A DNA stretch of 6,168 nt from an uncultured Clostridia bacterium (GTDB taxonomy: Bacteria > Bacillota > Clostridia > Oscillospirales > Oscillospiraceae). Location of the stretch: positions 1-6,168 of the forward strand of contig CAMELY010000084.1 in assembly GCA_945926565.1 (NCBI GenBank). The letters are read 5' to 3'. Shown here piece by piece: positions 1 to 4,201 of the stretch. Below the pieces are notes generated by a model, which made no database searches, was not told the origin of the DNA, and was given only the letters and a program-made list of their open reading frames with translations. A program made the translations under genes and the position numbers. How positions within the stretch are numbered: the stretch's first letter is position 1; the number at the start of each line of letters is the position of its first letter.

Positions 1-6
1 ACTTTA

Positions 7-28
7 TTTTGTTGCTGACGCAACAAAA
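7..28. repeat. perfect 9-bp inverted repeat (hairpin) with 4-nt loop
   Basis: TTTTGTTGC (7-15) and its exact reverse complement GCAACAAAA (20-28) flank the loop TGAC. A smaller hairpin follows directly (CTCC 29-32, loop TGC, GGAG 36-39 with one base between the arms and the loop). Position 1-98 contains no convincing reading frame, so this is probably the 3' trailer or intergenic DNA of a gene lying to the left. In style (perfect arms, very short loop, tandem placement) it resembles the hairpin array at 3399-3642, but it shares no sequence with it. The function is unknown. Confidence 0.6.
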
Positions 29-98
29 CTCCTGCGGAGGGCTTCCTGAACTTTTGACTTGACTTTGAATTTGCAAAAGATACTTTTTTGACAGTCTG

Positions 99-135
99 AA
101 GGCCGTCCCAGGCAAACGCCCGGGACGGCCTTTTT
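99..135. terminator. Rho-independent terminator between convergent genes
   Basis: An 11-bp GC-rich stem (AAGGCCGTCCC 99-109 with GGGACGGCCTT 122-132) encloses a loop that can add three more pairs (GGC/GCC). It is followed on the plus strand by a run of T (131-135). This orientation suits a plus-strand gene ending left of the window. On the minus strand the hairpin lies 21 nt past the stop codon of the 154-1815 gene but has only a weak T tract, so it probably works best for the plus-strand transcript and may serve both. Confidence 0.75.
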
Positions 136-153
136 ATCCTGTTGTGCCGCCGC

Positions 154-1815
154 TTATTTGTCTTTCAGTGTGCCGCCCAGAATCTCTCCGGTGTCCTCCG
201 CCTGATAGCCGATGGTGACCCGGTCGCCCACATCCAGCAGCACCACCCGGGCGTCCGCCCCGGCGGAGAGGGCAAAGAACCGTTCCTCTCCCTCCAGCCG
301 GAGATAATACCAGGTGTTGCCGTCGATGACGGCGGAGCGGATCTCCTCAATGACGCCGGAGGCCTCGGCGTCGCTCTCCTCCACCGGGTTGGTGACCTGG
401 ACGCCGTTGCCGGCCAGCAGCCGCTCATAGGCTCCCTGGCACTCCTCCACCGTGGAGCCGGTGGCGGTGAGCTGATAATCACTCACGTTGACCATGGCGT
501 ACATCTTCACCAGCTCCGCGGAGTCCTTGAGCGCCATAAAATAGGTGGGCTGGTCGGAGATGTTGAGCAGGATGGGGAAGGTGGCCCGATAGTTCAGGTG
601 CTGGACGGCGCCCTGGGCGGAGCTCATGGCGGAGTACTCCTCCGCGCCGGTGATATTGTAGTACTTGGCCTCCTTGGTGCGCTGGTTGACCAGGATAAAG
701 CCCACGTTGGACTCATCCGAGCCGGCAGAGGTGACGCCGGTATACATATACACGTCGTCGTCCTGGGCGATGAAGTTATAGCCCTCGGTGGCAGTGGTCA
801 CCGCCTTTTGGCCAAGCCAGCTGTTGATCCAGCCGTTGACCAGGGCGCCCCGGTAGTTGTACTGCTCCACCACCAGATCCGCGTCATACACCCGGTCCAC
901 CCAGCTGGGCACCTCCTCGTAGTAGGTGCTATCACCGGTGATGGCGTTGACCAGAACCGCGCCCCGTACGTCCCGTCCGCCGAAGAGGCCGATGGTGCGC
1001 ACCTCCCGGGAGCAGACCCACCAGGGGGTGCCCTCCTCGTCAATCTCAAAGTTGACGTCGCCGAACAGGAAGGTGGGGTACTGGAACCGGAGGTGCCGGT
1101 AGAGGTAGCGGCCGAAGTGGTCGCTGAGGGTGTAGCGCATCCCCTGCTCCAGCTGTACCAGCCGGGCCTCCTGGGTCACCATGTTGACCACAATGTAGCC
1201 GGGCAGGCCCTGGCTCTGGTTGTTGAACCACTTAATCAGGTCGCCGTAGACCAGGGGGGACACCCGCACCGGCTCCCGGTTGTAGTTGATCTGGGTGTAA
1301 TCGTCGCTGACCTCAAACTGGGAGACCAGATTGGAGTTGCTGCTGATCTTGCCCAGGGCCCGGCGGCCCAGCTGAATGGCGGAGGCCTCGTCCAGCATGG
1401 GGATCTCGGAATAGCTGATCTCCGCCACGTCCTGGGAGAAGTCCCCCTCCTCCACCGGCAGCAGACTGTAGTAGGCCTCGGCGTGGAAGCCCTCCCAGGA
1501 GAGGATGCTGCCCACCGCCACCACGGCGATGAGAATGCCGATCAGAATCAGGGGCAGCTTGGACGCGCCCTTGACCAGGCCGGAGGGATCCACCTGGACG
1601 CTGGTGCCGTCCAGAAAGATCACCTTCCGCTGCCGCTTGTCCTCTCCGGCCCCCAGCAGGCCGGAGGCCACGAGGTAGACCACGCACATCAGTCCCAGCC
1701 AGAAGTAAAAGCCCTCGCTCTGGAAGTTGATGGCGGGCAGCTCCAGATAAAAATACGCTCCGCCTGCCAGCGCGGTGATCAGCAGACTGAGCAGGATTCG
1801 CTTTGCTCGTTTCAT
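154..1815 (-). CDS. membrane-anchored extracytoplasmic protein with three internal repeats, unknown function
   Basis: The 553-residue product has three predicted membrane segments (about 7-25, 36-56, 87-106). A basic stretch KRQRK lies in the loop between the second and third, so the N-terminus should be inside and the remaining ~445 residues outside the membrane. The outer part contains three related blocks, each with a strand pattern G-x-(I/V)-(V/L)-V-N-x-x-T followed by an acidic/aromatic segment: GYIVVNMVTQEA (206-217), GAVLVNAITGDS (285-296) and GFILVNQRTKEA (372-383). This spacing is reminiscent of PepSY-type repeats, but I cannot assign that family. Residues ~487-550 look like a separate small beta domain. 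The ATG has an AGGGAGG ribosome binding site 8 nt upstream and its own promoter, so it is a single-gene unit convergent with the gene left of the window. I do not recognise the family. A surface role (ligand sensing or envelope maintenance) is inference only. Confidence 0.9.
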   Translation of the reverse strand: MKRAKRILLSLLITALAGGAYFYLELPAINFQSEGFYFWLGLMCVVYLVASGLLGAGEDKRQRKVIFLDGTSVQVDPSGLVKGASKLPLILIGILIAVVAVGSILSWEGFHAEAYYSLLPVEEGDFSQDVAEISYSEIPMLDEASAIQLGRRALGKISSNSNLVSQFEVSDDYTQINYNREPVRVSPLVYGDLIKWFNNQSQGLPGYIVVNMVTQEARLVQLEQGMRYTLSDHFGRYLYRHLRFQYPTFLFGDVNFEIDEEGTPWWVCSREVRTIGLFGGRDVRGAVLVNAITGDSTYYEEVPSWVDRVYDADLVVEQYNYRGALVNGWINSWLGQKAVTTATEGYNFIAQDDDVYMYTGVTSAGSDESNVGFILVNQRTKEAKYYNITGAEEYSAMSSAQGAVQHLNYRATFPILLNISDQPTYFMALKDSAELVKMYAMVNVSDYQLTATGSTVEECQGAYERLLAGNGVQVTNPVEESDAEASGVIEEIRSAVIDGNTWYYLRLEGEERFFALSAGADARVVLLDVGDRVTIGYQAEDTGEILGGTLKDK

Positions 1816-1849
1816 CCTTTGTTCCTCCCTTATCGGATTGCGTGAGATC

Positions 1850-1858
1850 AGTATAGCA
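1850..1858 (-). promoter_or_regulatory. extended -10 promoter element for the 553-aa membrane protein gene
   Basis: On the minus strand TGC-TATACT forms an extended -10 box (TATACT at 1855-1850, TG at 1858-1857). It lies 34 nt before the ATG, with the AGGGAGG site (1830-1824) in between. No good -35 hexamer is seen at 16-19 nt spacing, which is typical for extended -10 promoters. Confidence 0.55.
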
Positions 1859-1896
1859 GATTTTCCCCCGGCTGCGGGTTAAATTTGCATAAAGAT

Positions 1897-1917
1897 GGGC
1901 GGACAGCTATGCCGCCC
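1897..1917 (-). terminator. possible weak terminator after the MerR/membrane-module/YbjQ operon
   Basis: Read on the minus strand, GGGCGG (1917-1912) pairs with CCGCCC (1902-1897) around a 9-nt loop, starting 13 nt after the stop of the YbjQ-like gene. It is followed by ATCTTTATGC, a poor T tract. The position fits the end of the four-gene minus-strand operon, but strength is doubtful. Confidence 0.4.
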
Positions 1918-1930
1918 GCCCAAATCGCTG

Positions 1931-2242
1931 TCATTTGAACTTGACCGCCGTGCCGTAGACCACGATCTCCGCCGCCCCCTGCATCACTGAGGAGGTGCCG
2001 TAGCGGACATTGACCACCGCGTCCGCGCCCAGGGCGTCCGCCTCGTCCACCATCCGCTTGGTGGCAATCTGCCGTGCCTCCAGCAGCAGCTCCTGGTACT
2101 CCCGTACCTCGCCGCCCACCAGGTTTTTCATCCCGGCCATAAAGTCCTTGCCGAAGCTCTTTGCCCGGACGGTGCTGCCCTTGACCAGGCCCAGCATCTC
2201 CAGCTCTTTTCCGGTGATGTAATCAGTATTGACCAGCATCAT
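1931..2242 (-). CDS. YbjQ / UPF0145 family protein (putative metal-binding domain family)
   Basis: The 103-residue product matches the usual length (~105 aa) and pattern of the YbjQ/UPF0145 (DUF74) family. Visible hallmarks are the N-terminal strand with T-x-x-x-I-T-G-K-E, the central G-x-x-V-R-x-x-S stretch and a G-G-E-x-x-E-Y-x-x-L-L segment. The helix R-x-x-A-x-x-R-M-x-x-E-A and the C-terminal signature A-L-G-A-D-A-V-V-N-V-R-Y-x-T-S complete the match. The family forms small oligomeric alpha/beta proteins. Some databases label it heavy-metal-binding, but no biochemical role is firmly established. Two ATG codons are adjacent (2242 and 2239); the GGAG/GAGAGG region lies 6 nt from either, so the start is uncertain by one residue. 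The gene overlaps the 3' end of the preceding small membrane protein by 20 bp, so it is translationally coupled and is the last gene of the MerR operon. A role linked to the membrane module is inference. Confidence 0.93.
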   Translation of the reverse strand: MMLVNTDYITGKELEMLGLVKGSTVRAKSFGKDFMAGMKNLVGGEVREYQELLLEARQIATKRMVDEADALGADAVVNVRYGTSSVMQGAAEIVVYGTAVKFK

Positions 2243-2480
2243 GTTCCTCTCCGCCTTTCCATTCTTCTAATCTTTGCCGCAGGGCCACAAAAATACCCAC
2301 GACAGTGATGATGTTCACCGCGATCATCCCAAAGACGATCAGCGCCGCCAGAGGCACCCCCTCCAGCATGGGCAGCACCCAGGCCCACAGGGCCAGGTAG
2401 AGCAGCTCGACGGCCACCACGACCGCCACAGAGATCAGGGTGCTCTTCCGGTCTCTGTCCTTAGTATTTGTCCGCTTCAT
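2223..2480 (-). CDS. small two-helix membrane protein, paralogous to the C-terminal domain of the adjacent MerR regulator (copy 2)
   Basis: An 85-residue protein starting MKRTNTKDRDRK. The frame stays open upstream to 2573, but that part merely shadows the preceding gene, and the ATG at 2480 has a strong site AAGGGGGAG 4 nt before it, so this start is chosen. A basic N-terminus is followed by two hydrophobic segments (about residues 15-36 and 43-67) joined by a short loop (LPMLEGVP). A cytoplasmic-type tail begins with ALRQRLEEWK. The layout and the ALRQRL motif match the MerR C-terminal domain (LALRQRLRDI) and the 82-aa neighbour (ALVQRLREIK). Its tail (GEEHDAGQY) is a diverged version of GELDEA.KY. 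This copy has lost the ESPRGA motif present in the other two. It overlaps the gene before it by 20 bp and the gene after it by 20 bp, indicating translational coupling. Function unknown; a partner or modulator of the MerR protein is an inference. Confidence 0.8.
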   Translation of the reverse strand: MKRTNTKDRDRKSTLISVAVVVAVELLYLALWAWVLPMLEGVPLAALIVFGMIAVNIITVVGIFVALRQRLEEWKGGEEHDAGQY

Positions 2481-2709
2481 CCAGCTCCCCCTTTTTGATC
2501 TCCCGCAGCCGCTGCACCAGCGCCGCCAGCAGGGCGACGATGGACACCACCGGAATCGCCTCCAGGATGACAAACAGCCAGGCGGGCATGGGATCCTCCT
2601 CCATGCACCAGAGGTACAGGCCGAATATCCACACCAGCAGCAGGAGAATCACCGCCGCTGAGAAAATCGCCCCTCTGGGGGACTCCCGTTTTTTCCGTCC
2701 GTCAGACAT
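2461..2709 (-). CDS. small two-helix membrane protein, paralogous to the C-terminal domain of the adjacent MerR regulator (copy 1)
   Basis: An 82-residue protein beginning MSDGRKKRESPRGA. It has two hydrophobic segments (about residues 14-34 and 42-62) separated by a short acidic loop (CMEEDPMP) and ends in QRLREIKKGELDEADKY. From RESPRGA to the last residue it aligns without large gaps to residues 139-213 of the MerR protein encoded just upstream: RESPRGA, the DP.P loop, the LE.IP motif in helix 2, QRLR.I and GELDEA.KY are all shared. It is thus the membrane module of that regulator without the DNA-binding part. An AAGGAGGG site sits 7 nt before the ATG, and only 15 nt separate it from the MerR stop codon. 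The positive N-terminus suggests both ends are cytoplasmic. No family is recognised. Hetero-oligomerisation with the MerR protein is a reasonable but untested inference. Confidence 0.85.
   Translation of the reverse strand: MSDGRKKRESPRGAIFSAAVILLLLVWIFGLYLWCMEEDPMPAWLFVILEAIPVVSIVALLAALVQRLREIKKGELDEADKY
2485..2493 (-). promoter_or_regulatory. ribosome binding site embedded in the GELDEA codons of the upstream gene
   Basis: On the minus strand AAGGGGGAG lies 4 nt before the ATG at 2480 and decides the start of the 85-aa protein. These bases also encode K-G-E in the tail KKGELDEADKY of the 82-aa protein, and the ATG itself comes from the following L-D-E codons (CTGGATGAA). The MerR gene has the same motif but uses GAC for Asp, so no start codon arises there. 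Confidence 0.7.
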
Positions 2710-2952
2710 CTGCGTTCCCTCCTTTTAATATTTGCTGGCCTCGTCCAGCTCCCCCCGGCCGATGTCCCGCAGCCGCTGTCGCAGGGCCAGAAGCACGCCG
2801 GCGATCACCGCCAGAGGAATCAGCTCCAGCACCGCCAGCACCCCCAATGGGATGGGGTCGGTGAAGTAGCCCCAGATCATAATCGCCATGACCGCCAGCA
2901 TCAGCCCGATCATCACTGCCGTCGAGATCATCGCCCCTCTGGGGGACTCCCG
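2666..2952. repeat. 23-bp exact direct repeat (2666-2688 and 2930-2952) marking module duplication
   Basis: The two 23-base stretches are identical and encode RESPRGA plus the start of the next codon in the 82-aa protein and in the MerR protein. A further 14-bp identity (TCCCGCAGCCGCTG) occurs in both genes' QRLR region. The repeats lie at equivalent places in the aligned proteins, so they reflect intragenic duplication and not an inserted element. Partial nucleotide identity amid diverged flanks suggests either moderate age or selection or gene conversion at this motif. Confidence 0.8.
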
Positions 2953-3366
2953 CACATCGTTTTTCTGCTGATCCAGGAAGGCGGCGCCCTCCCGCTCCAG
3001 CCGGTTCATCTCCTCCAGCCAGAAGGCCCCGTCCAGCTGGCTCAGCTGCACCGCCTCCCGGCTCAGCCGCTGGCACAGCCCGCTGGCCTGCTCCAGATTC
3101 TCCTTCTGCCGCTCCAGCACCACCAGATGCCGCCGCAGACCGTCGTCCAGGGTGATGGTTCCCTGCTGAATGGATCGGATCTCAGAGAGCGGAAGGCCCA
3201 GCTTGCGCAGCAGCTTGATCTGCCGCAGGATGGCCACGTCCTCGTCGGAATAGGTTCGGTAGCCGTTCTCCCGGTTGCGCTGGGGAGAGAGCAGCCCCTC
3301 CGCCTCATAGAACCGGATGTTCTTTTTTGTAATGCCCACCAGGGTCTCCACCTCGTTGATTTTCAC
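2725..3366 (-). CDS. MerR-family transcriptional regulator with C-terminal two-helix membrane domain
   Basis: The 213-residue protein begins with a typical MerR winged helix-turn-helix (residues 1-70): KINEVETLVGITKKNIRFYE, then the wing with GLLSPQR and NGYRTYSDEDV, and LRKLGLPLSEIRSI. A helical, coiled-coil-like segment follows (~73-135), as in MerR dimers. Instead of a cytoplasmic effector domain, residues ~145-167 and ~173-195 form two hydrophobic helices joined by a short loop (YFTDPIPLG), after the motif ESPRGA. The tail QRLRDIGRGELDEASKY should be cytoplasmic. The start is GTG (3366-3364) with AGGGGGAG 6 nt upstream. It leads an operon with two free-standing copies of its membrane module and a YbjQ protein. 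Family knowledge says MerR proteins twist promoters with long spacers; that it is membrane-tethered and senses an envelope or membrane signal is inference. No clear minus-strand promoter is visible. The upstream DNA is the hairpin array. Confidence 0.92.
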   Translation of the reverse strand: MKINEVETLVGITKKNIRFYEAEGLLSPQRNRENGYRTYSDEDVAILRQIKLLRKLGLPLSEIRSIQQGTITLDDGLRRHLVVLERQKENLEQASGLCQRLSREAVQLSQLDGAFWLEEMNRLEREGAAFLDQQKNDVRESPRGAMISTAVMIGLMLAVMAIMIWGYFTDPIPLGVLAVLELIPLAVIAGVLLALRQRLRDIGRGELDEASKY

Positions 3367-3398
3367 CGGTCTCTCCCCCTCTCTTCGGGTTTACTAGA

Positions 3399-3543
3399 AT
3401 GCGTACGGAACAAAGCCGGGCCTTGAAAGCCAAGGCTTTCAAGGCCTATTGGCTTTGTTCAAGCGCAGGGATTTTGGGCGGCATAGGCCAAAATCCCTGC
3501 GCGTTCCATGTCAGCATTTCAATGCTGACATGGAAATACGCAT
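3399..3543. repeat. nested inverted repeats able to form a four-way junction
   Basis: An outer stem ATGCGTA (3399-3405) / TACGCAT (3537-3543) encloses three perfect or near-perfect hairpins with almost no unpaired bases between them. Arm 1 (3408-3460) has a 10-bp base stem (GAACAAAGCC / GGCTTTGTTC) and a 13-bp upper stem (3419-3431 / 3434-3446) with a 2-nt loop. Arm 2 (3463-3502) has a 15-bp stem beginning GCGCAGGGATTTTGG and a 10-nt loop. Arm 3 (3504-3535) has a 15-bp stem beginning TTCCATGTCAGCATT and a 2-nt loop. The junction residues are only CG, AA, G and A. The region is non-coding and lies between the divergent MerR gene and the small membrane protein gene. It may act as structured RNA, as a cruciform in DNA, or be a nested set of mobile palindromes. 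I do not recognise a known RNA family. Confidence 0.75.
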
Positions 3544-3557
3544 CATAGCAATGGCTG

Positions 3558-3599
3558 AATTCTATACAAGTGGCTGAACACAGCCACTTGTATAGAATT
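3558..3599. repeat. perfect 19-bp inverted repeat with AACA loop
   Basis: The left arm (3558-3576, starting AATTCTATACAAG) is exactly complementary to the right arm (3581-3599), separated by AACA. TGGCTGAA occurs as a direct repeat at 3552-3559 and 3571-3578. There is no T tract in either direction, so it is not a terminator. It is part of the same array as the neighbouring hairpins. Confidence 0.8.
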
Positions 3600-3617
3600 G
3601 CGCGGCATTCGCCGCGC
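3600..3617. repeat. perfect 7-bp GC-only hairpin, loop ATTC
   Basis: GCGCGGC (3600-3606) pairs with GCCGCGC (3611-3617). It abuts the preceding 19-bp inverted repeat without a gap and shares its last base with the following hairpin. Confidence 0.7.
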
Positions 3618-3642
3618 GAATAAACCGCTTGCGGTTTATTCG
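3617..3642. repeat. perfect 12-bp inverted repeat with 2-nt loop
   Basis: CGAATAAACCGC (3617-3628) is exactly complementary to GCGGTTTATTCG (3631-3642) around TT. A 2-nt loop is too tight for a stable RNA hairpin without opening the inner pairs, so a DNA-level origin (palindrome or cruciform) is as plausible as an RNA role. Confidence 0.75.
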
Positions 3643-3658
3643 GTAGACATTACTATAT

Positions 3659-3679
3659 ACCTTCCACCAGGGGGAAGGT
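3659..3679. repeat. 7-bp hairpin downstream of the array
   Basis: ACCTTCC (3659-3665) pairs with GGAAGGT (3673-3679) around a 7-nt loop. It is weaker than the preceding repeats and lies 33 nt before the -35 box of the plus-strand gene, so it might be an operator. This is speculative. Confidence 0.45.
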
Positions 3680-3711
3680 CAAGGATTTTGCAACAATTTT
3701 TCTCTTTTTCT

Positions 3712-3740
3712 TTGCCTCATCTTCCCCGGCGTGATATACT
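3712..3740 (+). promoter_or_regulatory. sigma-A promoter of the small membrane protein gene
   Basis: A -35 box TTGCCT (3712-3717, 4/6 to consensus) and a -10 box TATACT (3735-3740, 5/6) are separated by exactly 17 nt. Transcription would start near 3747, giving a short leader with AAGGAGG (3756-3762) 8 nt before the ATG. The spacing is normal, so this is not a long-spacer MerR-activated promoter. Confidence 0.7.
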
Positions 3741-3770
3741 GACCTTACTATATCCAAGGAGGCCTTTTCT

Positions 3771-4070
3771 ATGGCAGCAAATCAAAACGACAACCGCCCC
3801 CGGCAGAGCAATGTCTCTCTGGGCCTCCGGGCCCTGGTGCTGCTCTATGTGCTCTATCTGGTCTACGGCATCGTGGCCGCCTATGTCCGGGGTGACAGCG
3901 AGGCACTCAGTCTGCCTCTGACCATTGCCGCCGCCGGTATCCTGGGCGCTGCCGCCGTGGTCCTGCTGGTGCTCACCTATCGCCAGTGGCGGTCCCAGTC
4001 CTCCGAAGCGGAGCTGCCGGAAGCGGACGGCCCGGACGAAGGCGCGGACGACGCCGGGGACGCGCTCTGA
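3771..4070 (+). CDS. small two-helix membrane protein, unknown function
   Basis: A 99-residue protein with a polar basic N-terminus (residues 1-19), two hydrophobic helices (about 20-39 and 46-70) joined by a short loop (VRGDSEALS), a basic stop-transfer stretch RQWR (71-74) and a strongly acidic, low-complexity tail (79-99, rich in E, D, A and G). The positive residues flanking the helices suggest both ends face the cytoplasm. The start is well supported by AAGGAGG 8 nt upstream and a sigma-A promoter. It is divergent from the MerR operon, with the hairpin array between. Helix-loop-helix layout and an R-Q stop-transfer resemble the neighbouring membrane modules, but sequence similarity is too weak to call homology. 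No family recognised. Its own promoter is complete, so control by the MerR protein is only a possibility. No clear terminator follows it. Confidence 0.85.
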   Translation: MAANQNDNRPRQSNVSLGLRALVLLYVLYLVYGIVAAYVRGDSEALSLPLTIAAAGILGAAAVVLLVLTYRQWRSQSSEAELPEADGPDEGADDAGDAL

Positions 4071-4121
4071 CTTTTTCTCCCCAATTACCCGCTTTTGGTC
4101 CAGTCTGATCGGTTGTCCCCG

Positions 4122-4154
4122 CCGTTTTTCGCTGTTTTTTCCGTTTTTTCGCTG
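4122..4154. repeat. T-tract direct repeat CCGTTTTT(T)CGCTG
   Basis: CCGTTTTTCGCTG (4122-4134) is repeated as CCGTTTTTTCGCTG (4141-4154) in the 172-bp gap between the small membrane protein and the peptidase gene. The three T runs lack a strong preceding stem, so I cannot call a standard terminator here. An inefficient one is possible. Confidence 0.4.
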
Positions 4155-4172
4155 GAAAATCCCGGAAATGAA

Positions 4173-4201
4173 TTGACAAAACAGTAAAACGCTGGTATCC
4201 T
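4173..4201 (+). promoter_or_regulatory. sigma-A promoter of the G5-M23 peptidase gene
   Basis: A perfect -35 box TTGACA (4173-4178) is followed after 17 nt by TATCCT (4196-4201, 4/6 to consensus). The leader of about 35 nt carries an inverted repeat GTAAC (4207-4211) / GTTAC (4217-4221). GTTAC recurs at 4237-4241, next to the ribosome binding site GAGGAAGG (4228-4235), 7 nt before the ATG. Alternative pairing near the site could modulate translation, but this is speculative. Confidence 0.75.

Larger units (their letters stand above)
3391..3655. repeat. TTACTA direct repeats flanking the hairpin array
   Basis: TTACTA occurs just before the array (3391-3396) and just after it (3650-3655). A third copy within a 13-bp near-repeat GAC(A/C)TTACTATAT lies at 3646-3658 and 3741-3753. 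The first pair could be a target-site duplication of an inserted palindromic element, but six AT-rich bases can match by chance. Confidence 0.3.

Noticed and set aside
54..84. Possible promoter TTGACT (54-59) with GATACT (79-84), 19-nt spacer, plus strand
   Set aside because: The spacer is long, the -10 is weak, and a transcript would meet the terminator at 99-135 within a few bases. Chance AT-rich sequence is more likely.
142..1845. 567-codon open frame on the plus strand covering the membrane protein gene
   Set aside because: Its product is rich in G, H, V, Q and L with no domain pattern, typical of the antisense of a GC-rich gene. The opposite strand has membrane helices, repeats, a promoter and a ribosome binding site.
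2481..2573. N-terminal extension of the second small membrane protein to 2573
   Set aside because: The extra 31 residues (Arg/Trp/Ser/Cys-rich) merely shadow the 82-aa gene in another frame, whereas the ATG at 2480 has a strong ribosome binding site and gives a product aligning with its paralogues.
3367..3398. MerR promoter directly upstream of the GTG start
   Set aside because: No acceptable -35/-10 pair was found on the minus strand here at 16-20 nt spacing. The promoter is unresolved and may lie within or beyond the hairpin array.
3399..3543. Known riboswitch, T-box or tRNA-like RNA
   Set aside because: No conserved riboswitch core, T-box motif, anticodon arm or CCA-type acceptor pattern can be recognised. 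Arms are perfectly paired with tiny loops, unlike ligand-binding RNAs.
3399..3642. CRISPR array
   Set aside because: The units are inverted repeats with different sequences, not identical direct repeats separated by spacers, and no cas genes are present.
4071..4172. Strong terminator after the small membrane protein gene
   Set aside because: There are several T runs, but no stem longer than about 3-4 bp precedes them, so no standard terminator is called.
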